A stretch of DNA of 6,609 nt from Balneolales bacterium. GTDB lineage: Bacteria > Bacteroidota > Rhodothermia > Balneolales > Natronogracilivirgulaceae. The translations under genes and the position numbers were made by a program. Location: the NCBI GenBank assembly GCA_007135895.1, contig SLHZ01000194.1, positions 1 through 6,609 of the forward strand. Reading direction: 5' to 3'. Positions within the stretch are counted from its first letter, which is position 1, and each line of letters starts with the position of its first letter. Below are positions 1-5,085 of this stretch, in pieces. Under the pieces are notes generated by a model. That model saw only the letters and a list, made by a program, of their open reading frames with translations, was not told where the DNA came from and made no database searches.

Positions 1-2484
1 AAACCGGTGTTCGAAATAACCGCCTTCCAACCATGTGGGGACGAAGGCATCATAACTTTTTGTGCCGGGATTGCCCGATTGGCCGCCGGGATAAACACCA
101 AAACCCTTTGGCCGCTCATCCATGGAAACGACCATGCGCCAGGAGGCACCGTGCTGACCGCTGACTACTTTCAGGGAAAGAGCACTTCCGTCAGAAGGAT
201 GGGTCCTGCCCAATCCGGGAATCCGGGCCAGGTGGTTGATGATTGCGCTGTTTTGTTGTGACCAGGTCAGCAGTTCGCCGTTTTCATCGCGTGACTCTCT
301 GACGGCTTCTGCAAAAGATCGCCTCACTTTTTCTTCCAGGCTCATGGGTACGCCGTTGACAGGCCGGTGAAACCAGTGCAGTTCAGGCCGGGTGATCATC
401 AGGTGCACCACCTGGTCACTCTGCGGAAAAGTGACACGCCCCTTGTCATACAGGTCGTCAAATATCATCCGGTACAGGTTCCGCCACCATGCCTGGAAGA
501 TAACTGGTTCCGTCCGGTCGGCGTCATAATGGAAGTCCCAGCCGGCCATTCGCTCCAGCAGTGCTTGCTCAGGGCCGCCGAAGGCTGTCGCATCGATCAT
601 TCCGAGCAGAAAAGGGACCATGACAGCTGCGCGGTAGTGATAGGTATCGAGCTGGAAGGCCTTCATGTCATCAAGAGAGAGTCCTTCGCTTCCTGACAGC
701 AGATCGTTGATCCGGCTGCCCCGCTCAAAGGTGGCGAACCGCCATCCAAGATAATATGGATAATCCGGACCGGCCGGGATCTGGTTGGCCGAACTGACAA
801 AGCCTCTCTCCGGATTAATCGATGCGGGCAGGTGATCACGCGGAACCCAGCCGTGCCATTCATAGGCAGGATCCGATCCGTCACTGATGAGGCGGCCTTG
901 TCCGTGCCAGCGGAGCGGGAAAGATCCGTTGTGGATCAGGGCGATGTTGCCGTCGGTGTCGGCATAGGTAAAGTTTTGGGGTGGGTAGTCGTAATATCGA
1001 ATAGCCTGCAGAAACTCCTCCAGGTTGCGGGAACGGTAGATACCCTGATAAGCGCGAAACGGATTGGATGGATAGTGTGCAATCCATCTCAGGGCATGGC
1101 CGCTTTCGGCAATCGGCCCGTGCCGGGTATAGCGTATCGTGTCCGTTATATCCGATTCACCGCGTATTTTGTAGGTCTCAATCCGGTGAGTAACGGCATG
1201 CCACTCCCCGTCGAACAGATAGTGGGAGCGGGACTCATCTTTGAAGGTCATCTCGTAGATATCGAGAAGATCGGCGCCGGAATTGGTTTTCCCCCACGCC
1301 ATATGCTCATTGTAGCCGATGACGATGCCGGGAATGCCGGGCAAAGCCACACCGTAGAGATTGAAATCGGGGATATGAAGCTGCATTTCCGTCCATATGG
1401 CAGGCAGTGTCATGGAAAGGTGCGGGTCATTGGCCAGAAGCGCCCGGCCCGAGTTCGTCAGCTGACCGCTGACAGCCCAGCTGTTGCTTCCGACAGACGC
1501 GTCGGGTGTTGCATATTTTCCCGACTCGCCTGGTGCTGAAAATTTTGGCGACTCGTTGGTTGATGAAAATATTGCCGACGCGTCGGGTGTTGCATACTTT
1601 GGCGACGCGTTGGATGCTGCAAATTTTGGCGATGCGCTAGTTGCTGAAAAATTCACCGAAATGAAGTCATTTGCCGGACCGGGATGCCTGCGCAGGATGG
1701 TAGGTACGAATGGTTCGGCCGGTGGTTCAGGTACGACAGGAAGAAAGTCGAAACGGGTTTCCAGTGGAATTACCGGATCAAGATAAGCCGGAACATCGGG
1801 ATAGAAGGTGTCCAGGAAATCCTGTCCCATGAGGGCCAGTGTGCGGGTGAGCCCTGCCTGGGGAGTGCCACCGGCCAGATCGTCTGTCATGGCCATCAGG
1901 ATATACTGCGTATGAAGGGGAGTCCATTCTTCGGGTTCATAACCCATCAGTCTGAATTCCAGTGGGAGTTTGCGTCCGGACAGACCTGCGATATGGGCGT
2001 TAACACCGGCGGTATACTGTTCCAGCATAAGGTGGGTTTCGGGATGCGAGAGCACCATCGCCAGATTCCTTTCGGCACCCCGGGGAAACCCTTTGCGTCG
2101 GTGCATCCGGTCACTCGGCAGGGCAATCGGTCCCACGACTTCTGCGAGTCTGCCGGATGTAGCCCGAACCAGGAAATCCATCTGCCAAAGCCGAAGACCG
2201 GCCATCACATAACCCTGTGCAAAAAACAGGTCCCCCATATTCTCCGCGAAAATATGAGGGACATTCCTATCGTCGAATAAAACCTTGACGGGCTGCGAGA
2301 GGTTTTCATGTTCAAGCAGAACCAGACGAACCCCTTCCTCTTCTCCAGCCAGCTGCCAAAAGCCCTCGAAAGGATTAAGAAAGGGTCCGGGAGCGGGCAG
2401 GTTTCCGTGGCGGGTCCCCAGCGCATAGGTCAGAAGAGCCAGCGTAAGCAGGCTCGCTGTAAAAGAGAACCAGCGTTTGTTCAT
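1..2484 (-). CDS. Penicillin acylase family protein (Ntn hydrolase), 3' end cut by the window edge
   Basis: The minus-strand frame is open from an ATG at 2484 to base 1 (828 codons, no stop). Family members are periplasmic N-terminal-nucleophile amidases that cleave themselves into alpha and beta chains and hydrolyse beta-lactam side chains, acyl-homoserine lactones or other amides; the substrate here is unknown. Residues 1-23 look like a signal peptide (MNKRWF, then a hydrophobic stretch). The alpha-chain signature is at about 66-118 (NVPHIFAE, AQGYVMAGLRLWQMD, SGRLAEVVG). The beta chain should start at Ser333 in GSNSWAVSG. NDPHL follows at 352-356, Asn567 in SSANQ fits the oxyanion Asn, and GVYPGGQSGNPG lies near the end. 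Only a short C-terminus should be missing. A nine-residue repeat (276-329) precedes Ser333. The start follows the recA stop by 8 bp, with AAAGG five bases upstream of the ATG, so cotranscription with recA is likely. The family call is firm; the specificity is open. Confidence 0.93.
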   Translation of the reverse strand, partial: MNKRWFSFTASLLTLALLTYALGTRHGNLPAPGPFLNPFEGFWQLAGEEEGVRLVLLEHENLSQPVKVLFDDRNVPHIFAENMGDLFFAQGYVMAGLRLWQMDFLVRATSGRLAEVVGPIALPSDRMHRRKGFPRGAERNLAMVLSHPETHLMLEQYTAGVNAHIAGLSGRKLPLEFRLMGYEPEEWTPLHTQYILMAMTDDLAGGTPQAGLTRTLALMGQDFLDTFYPDVPAYLDPVIPLETRFDFLPVVPEPPAEPFVPTILRRHPGPANDFISVNFSATSASPKFAASNASPKYATPDASAIFSSTNESPKFSAPGESGKYATPDASVGSNSWAVSGQLTNSGRALLANDPHLSMTLPAIWTEMQLHIPDFNLYGVALPGIPGIVIGYNEHMAWGKTNSGADLLDIYEMTFKDESRSHYLFDGEWHAVTHRIETYKIRGESDITDTIRYTRHGPIAESGHALRWIAHYPSNPFRAYQGIYRSRNLEEFLQAIRYYDYPPQNFTYADTDGNIALIHNGSFPLRWHGQGRLISDGSDPAYEWHGWVPRDHLPASINPERGFVSSANQIPAGPDYPYYLGWRFATFERGSRINDLLSGSEGLSLDDMKAFQLDTYHYRAAVMVPFLLGMIDATAFGGPEQALLERMAGWDFHYDADRTEPVIFQAWWRNLYRMIFDDLYDKGRVTFPQSDQVVHLMITRPELHWFHRPVNGVPMSLEEKVRRSFAEAVRESRDENGELLTWSQQNSAIINHLARIPGLGRTHPSDGSALSLKVVSGQHGASWRMVVSMDERPKGFGVYPGGQSGNPGTKSYDAFVPTWLEGGYFEHRF
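1496..1657 (-). repeat. Six tandem 27-bp units inside the acylase gene
   Basis: Six directly repeated 27-bp units lie end to end without gaps, starting at 1496, 1523, 1550, 1577, 1604 and 1631. The units at 1496 and 1577 match at 24 of 27 positions; the one at 1631 is the most diverged. Because 27 is a multiple of three, each unit adds nine residues and keeps the acylase frame. The consensus is S-P-K-[FY]-[AS]-x-x-[DNG]-[AE], spanning residues 276-329. The last unit ends three residues before the predicted autocleavage serine (Ser333). In known penicillin acylases an inter-chain spacer peptide is removed from this part of the precursor. I infer that the repeats form or lengthen that spacer. 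Confidence 0.9.
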
Positions 2485-2492
2485 CAGCGCCT

Positions 2493-3602
2493 TTATTCTT
2501 TCGGCTTGGCTGTCCCGGTTGTCTTTCTGGTGTCGTTAAGGTCTCCAGGGGATTTTCCCCCGGCGGGGTTTTCACCTGCAACTTCTGGATATTGTTCCGG
2601 CATGAGCTTGTTGCGAACGATATTCTCTATGCGACCGGTAAGTTCCTTATCCTCTTGCAGGAACTGGATGGCCGAGTCGGTTCCCTGGCCGATAGGCTCA
2701 CCGTCATAGCGGTACCAGCTGCCCCGTTTTTGGACGATATCGAACTGAACGGCAAGATCAAGCAGCTCGGCTATGCGGGATATCCCCTGGCCATACATAA
2801 TATTGAATTCACAAGTCTTGAACGGAGGCGCCACCTTGTTCTTGACGATCTTGACCTTGGTCCGGTTGCCGACCACCTCATCGCCGCGTTTGATGGCACC
2901 GATGCGCCGGATATCAATGCGGACCGAAGAGTAGAACTTGAGGGCCTTGCCGCCGGTGGTTGTCTCCGGATTGCCGAACATGACACCGATTTTTTCTCGC
3001 AGCTGATTGATGAAAATTACGGCGGTTTGGGTTCGGCTGACCACACCGGTCAGCTTGCGGAGGGCCTGTGACATGAGCCTTGCCTGCAGGCCGACCTGTG
3101 CGTCACCCATTTCTCCTTCCAACTCGGCGCGGGGCACCAGTGCGGCAACCGAGTCGATCACCACTACGTCCAGAGCGGCGGAACGGATAAGCGTCTCGGT
3201 GATTTCGAGCGCCTGCTCACCGCTGTCGGGCTGGGAGATGAGGAGTTCTTCAATTTTGATACCCAGTGCCTTGCCGTATTTCGGATCAAATGCGTGTTCG
3301 GCGTCAATAATGGCGGCATGTCCTCCCGCCCGCTGTGCCTCGGCAATAACATGCAGAGCGAGCGTGGTTTTACCACTCGATTCCGGTCCGTAGATCTCGG
3401 TGACGCGGCCCCGGGGAACTCCACCTATTCCCAGTGTGTAATCCACCGATAGCGAACCGGTGGAGATGGAGGGTATGTTGGCGATGGGCTGATCCCCCAG
3501 CCGCATGACCGTTCCTTTTCCGTGTTGTTTCTCTATCTGGCCCAGTGCCAGTTCGATCGCTTTCATACGTTCGTCTGCTTTTATTTTTTCGTTCTCAGCC
3601 AT
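2493..3602 (-). CDS. recA: Recombinase RecA
   Basis: This 369-residue protein is RecA, the ATP-dependent strand-exchange protein that forms filaments on single-stranded DNA, drives homologous recombination and stimulates LexA self-cleavage. The Walker A motif GPESSGKTT is at 72-80, the catalytic Glu at 102 (DAEHAFDP) and Walker B at 145-151 (DVVVIDS). Loop L1 lies around 163-171 (EGEMGDAQVG) and loop L2 around 199-218 (NQLREKIGVMFGN, then ETTTGG). The C-terminal domain carries the usual SWYRYDGEPIGQG stretch. The ATG at 3602 is supported by AGGAG eight bases upstream and a normal N-terminus. Length is a little above the E. coli protein (353). The last 25 or so residues are rich in Gly, Pro, Lys and Thr and lack the strongly acidic tail of E. 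coli RecA. The next gene downstream is the acylase, not recX. Confidence 0.98.
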   Translation of the reverse strand: MAENEKIKADERMKAIELALGQIEKQHGKGTVMRLGDQPIANIPSISTGSLSVDYTLGIGGVPRGRVTEIYGPESSGKTTLALHVIAEAQRAGGHAAIIDAEHAFDPKYGKALGIKIEELLISQPDSGEQALEITETLIRSAALDVVVIDSVAALVPRAELEGEMGDAQVGLQARLMSQALRKLTGVVSRTQTAVIFINQLREKIGVMFGNPETTTGGKALKFYSSVRIDIRRIGAIKRGDEVVGNRTKVKIVKNKVAPPFKTCEFNIMYGQGISRIAELLDLAVQFDIVQKRGSWYRYDGEPIGQGTDSAIQFLQEDKELTGRIENIVRNKLMPEQYPEVAGENPAGGKSPGDLNDTRKTTGTAKPKE

Positions 3603-3610
3603 GTATGGTA

Positions 3611-3615
3611 CTCCT
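3611..3615 (-). promoter_or_regulatory. recA ribosome binding site
   Basis: The minus strand reads AGGAG here, eight bases before the recA ATG. This is a textbook Shine-Dalgarno site and fixes the recA start at 3602. Confidence 0.85.
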
Positions 3616-3643
3616 ATGAATATATATGTGTGAAATATGTTCG

Positions 3644-3671
3644 AATATACCTCTTTAAAATCGAATCACAA
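3644..3671 (-). promoter_or_regulatory. Candidate sigma-70-type promoter of recA
   Basis: On the minus strand TTGTGA (3666-3671, four of six matches to TTGACA) is followed after 16 bp by TATATT (3644-3649, five of six matches to TATAAT). Transcription would begin near 3637, giving a leader of about 35 bases before recA. I see no E. coli-type (CTGT-N8-ACAG) or complete B. subtilis-type (CGAAC-N4-GTTCG) LexA box over it. A half-site-like TTCGAAC does lie on the minus strand at about 3638-3645. The SOS control usual for recA is therefore not demonstrated. Confidence 0.5.
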
Positions 3672-3677
3672 AACAAA

Positions 3678-3693
3678 TTTGTCGAAAGACAAA
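3678..3693. other. Small perfect hairpin upstream of the recA promoter
   Basis: TTTGTC, the tetraloop GAAA, then GACAAA form a 6-bp perfect stem. An A-run follows on the plus strand. It could be a weak terminator read on the minus strand, since a T-rich stretch follows there, or a protein-binding palindrome. It overlaps the first copy of the degenerate repeat. The stem is short and AT-rich, so its function is uncertain. Confidence 0.3.
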
Positions 3694-3848
3694 AAAGTGA
3701 CGCTCATCCGACATATGTGCGACACAAAGACGCCCATCTGACACGCGCGTGATACAAAATTGACGTCCATGATAACCAAAGGGTCATCAAAGTGACATCA
3801 AACGGATAACAAAGTCACGTCAATGTGACACCAAAGTGACGCAATGAG
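3684..3848. repeat. Degenerate tandem repeat, period about 30-34 bp, upstream of recA
   Basis: About five diverged copies begin near 3684, 3710, 3740, 3771 and 3805. Each has GAYA near its start, then ACAAA or CCAAA, then a GTGAC or TGACGTC-like core and CAT or CAA. The core appears as GTGAC at 3697, 3792, 3825 and 3836, as TGACGTC at 3761, as TGACA at 3739 and inverted as GTCAC at 3814. Two copies also carry perfect palindromes: ACATATGT at 3711-3718 and CACGCGCGTG at 3742-3751. The series sits directly upstream of the proposed recA promoter. It could be a decayed minisatellite or a cluster of regulator sites. The alignment was made by eye and needs small gaps. Confidence 0.5.
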
Positions 3849-3923
3849 AGCCAATAATGCAATTCGTAAAGAAGGTGATCGTAACTATAGGACCAGTAAC
3901 CTGCCGGAAACTTACAATTCAAT

Positions 3924-3975
3924 TGGCGATAAATCCAGTTTCTTTGTTCTGGCGATACGTTTAGTTTCATTGTTC
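3924..3975. repeat. Back-to-back 26-bp direct duplication
   Basis: Two adjacent 26-bp copies (3924-3949 and 3950-3975) agree at 21 of 26 positions. Both start TGGCGATA, share AGTTTC in the middle and end TTGTTC. The differences are concentrated in a five-base block after TGGCGATA. The pair lies between the degenerate recA-proximal series and the tatD-proximal 21-bp array and is unrelated in sequence to either. Its role is unknown; it may belong to the tatD upstream control region. Confidence 0.7.
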
Positions 3976-4000
3976 GAGATATCCGGATAAATGAACCGGT

Positions 4001-4026
4001 AAAAAAGGTTTTTTTTTCTTTTCTTT
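4001..4026. other. Homopolymer-rich tract (A6, then T9 and further T-runs)
   Basis: A6 at 4001-4006 is followed by GG, then T9 at 4009-4017, C, T4, C and T3. A short AACC...GGTT stem (first arm just before 4000) precedes the T-run, so a weak plus-strand terminator is conceivable. A length-variable, slippage-prone tract or a bent or easily melted segment next to the 21-bp array is equally possible. Nothing else supports a function. Confidence 0.35.
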
Positions 4027-4036
4027 ACAGGAATCC

Positions 4037-4183
4037 GCATATCGTACCAAACCAACCGCATATCGTACCAAACCAACCGCATATCGTACCAAACCAACCA
4101 CATATCGTACCAAACCAACCGCATATCGTACCAAACCAACCACATATCGTACCAAACCAACCACATATCGTACCAAACCAACC
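4037..4183. repeat. Array of seven 21-bp direct repeats upstream of tatD
   Basis: Seven units lie end to end, starting at 4037, 4058, 4079, 4100, 4121, 4142 and 4163. Each is one purine followed by CATATCGTACCAAACCAACC. The only variation is the first base, G G G A G A A from left to right; the other 20 bases are identical in all seven units. The array ends 30 bp before the tatD ATG, so it would lie in or next to the tatD promoter or 5' leader. The period equals two DNA helical turns and also seven codons, and no reading frame on either strand contains a stop inside it. Such uniformity points to recent expansion or active homogenisation. Confidence 0.95.
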
Positions 4184-4213
4184 ACGTCCCGACAAAGTCT
4201 GCATTCCCGGAAT

Positions 4214-4987
4214 ATGATCGACACCCACAGCCACATTTATCTCAAACATTTCGACAAGGATATTTCGGAGGTGCTGGAACGTGCCACCAAATCGGGAGTA
4301 ACGGATATTTATATGCCGGCCATTGACTTCGGATCTCTTGACCAGATGGATAAACGGCATCATCCGGACATTACCTTTCACAAGATGGCCGGGATCCACC
4401 CCTGCGAAGTCCGAACCGGCGGGACCCTCTCCGGCGATGAGCTGACTGAGGCGCTGACGCTTCGGTCCTCAAAGCAGGACATTGCAGCCATCGGTGAGAC
4501 CGGGCTGGATTACTACTGGTCCCGCGATCATATTCCAACCCAGATGGAAAGTCTGCGCCGCCATTGCGAAGTAGCCAAAAACCTGGGCAAGCCGGTGGTG
4601 CTGCACAACCGGGAAAGTACGCCTGACCTGCTTGATATTGTCGAGGAGCAGCAGGATGGCAGTCTGACCGGCATCTGGCACTGTTTTAATGGCAGTGAGG
4701 AGGAGGGAAGGCGTGCCATCGACCTCAATCTGTATCTGGGCATAGGCGGCGTGGTGACGTTCAAGAATGCCGGGGTGGACCGTGTGGTGCAGAAGCTGCC
4801 TCTGGAACGCATGATCCTGGAGACGGACGCGCCGTATCTGGCCCCGGTACCCAGGCGGGGCAAGCGCAATGAGCCCTCTTATCTTGCATATACGGCGCAA
4901 CGGCTGGCAGAGCTTTTCGACCTTTCGGTGGATGAACTGGACCGGATCACCACGCAAACGGCCCGCCGTATCTTTCATGGGTCATAA
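4214..4987 (+). CDS. tatD: TatD family metal-dependent hydrolase (DNase)
   Basis: This 257-residue protein has the full TatD signature of the amidohydrolase superfamily and the usual family length (about 255-265). Family members are cytoplasmic two-metal deoxyribonucleases linked to DNA repair, DNA degradation and protein quality control. Expected metal ligands are His5 and His7 (DTHSH), Glu95 (IGETGLDYYW), His131 (VLHNRES), His156 (WHCFNGS) and Asp205 (LETDAPYLAP). The MIDTHSH start is typical, which supports the ATG at 4214. The frame stays open upstream through the 21-bp array to about 3995 but has no start codon there. No good Shine-Dalgarno site is visible; GGAA touches the ATG too closely. 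It is divergent from recA and convergent with pdxB, so it is probably transcribed alone. Several TatD paralogues often occur per genome, so the exact subtype (TatD, YcfH or YjjV) is uncertain. Confidence 0.95.
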   Translation: MIDTHSHIYLKHFDKDISEVLERATKSGVTDIYMPAIDFGSLDQMDKRHHPDITFHKMAGIHPCEVRTGGTLSGDELTEALTLRSSKQDIAAIGETGLDYYWSRDHIPTQMESLRRHCEVAKNLGKPVVLHNRESTPDLLDIVEEQQDGSLTGIWHCFNGSEEEGRRAIDLNLYLGIGGVVTFKNAGVDRVVQKLPLERMILETDAPYLAPVPRRGKRNEPSYLAYTAQRLAELFDLSVDELDRITTQTARRIFHGS

Positions 4988-5069
4988 CGGGAGCAACTAT
5001 CGGCTGATCAGGACCCACGGTGTATCCTTATTAGCCACCCACGCCGGAGGTTACGTACAGCATAATAGG

Positions 5070-5083
5070 TGACGCTCGCGTCA
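5070..5083. terminator. Small hairpin in the convergent tatD/pdxB gap, possible terminator
   Basis: TGACG, loop CTCG, CGTCA form a perfect 5-bp stem (closable as 6 bp with a 2-base loop), followed by TTT on the plus strand. It lies in the 98 bp between the tatD stop (4987) and the pdxB stop (5086), where a shared terminator would be expected. The stem is short and the T-tract weak, so this is tentative. The rest of the gap shows nothing recognisable. Confidence 0.35.
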
Positions 5084-5085
5084 TT

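Noticed and set aside
832..1539. Long plus-strand open frame opposite the acylase gene
   Set aside because: The opposite strand encodes a continuous acylase with family motifs throughout this stretch. The plus frame resembles no family and is a shadow of a GC-rich gene.
1484..1786. Plus-strand repeat protein over the 27-bp units
   Set aside because: The repetitive peptide seen on the plus strand is the antisense of the acylase repeat; its frame stays open because the period is divisible by three.
3638..3650. LexA (SOS) box over the recA promoter
   Set aside because: Only a half-site-like TTCGAAC is present. The second half does not match the B. subtilis-type box and no CTGT-N8-ACAG is found, so no operator is called.
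3522..3752. Plus-strand open frame across the recA start and promoter
   Set aside because: It overlaps the recA 5' end in antisense and the AT-rich promoter region, and its composition does not look like protein.
3912..4181. Minus-strand open frame starting inside the 21-bp array (heptads such as LVWYDMR, then a basic tail)
   Set aside because: It is open only because the array has no stops in any frame. It has no ribosome binding site, its ATG lies in a repeat unit, and the tail is non-coding AT-rich DNA. The two other minus-strand frames over the array fail for the same reasons.
4037..4183. CRISPR array or plasmid-type iteron origin
   Set aside because: The units touch each other with no spacers, so it is not CRISPR. 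There is no replication initiator gene, no DnaA box cluster and the setting is chromosomal, so an iteron origin is unsupported.
3995..4213. Longer tatD with the 21-bp array translated as an N-terminal extension
   Set aside because: The frame is open but contains no ATG, GTG or TTG codon in frame, and the MIDTHSH start at 4214 is the normal TatD N-terminus.
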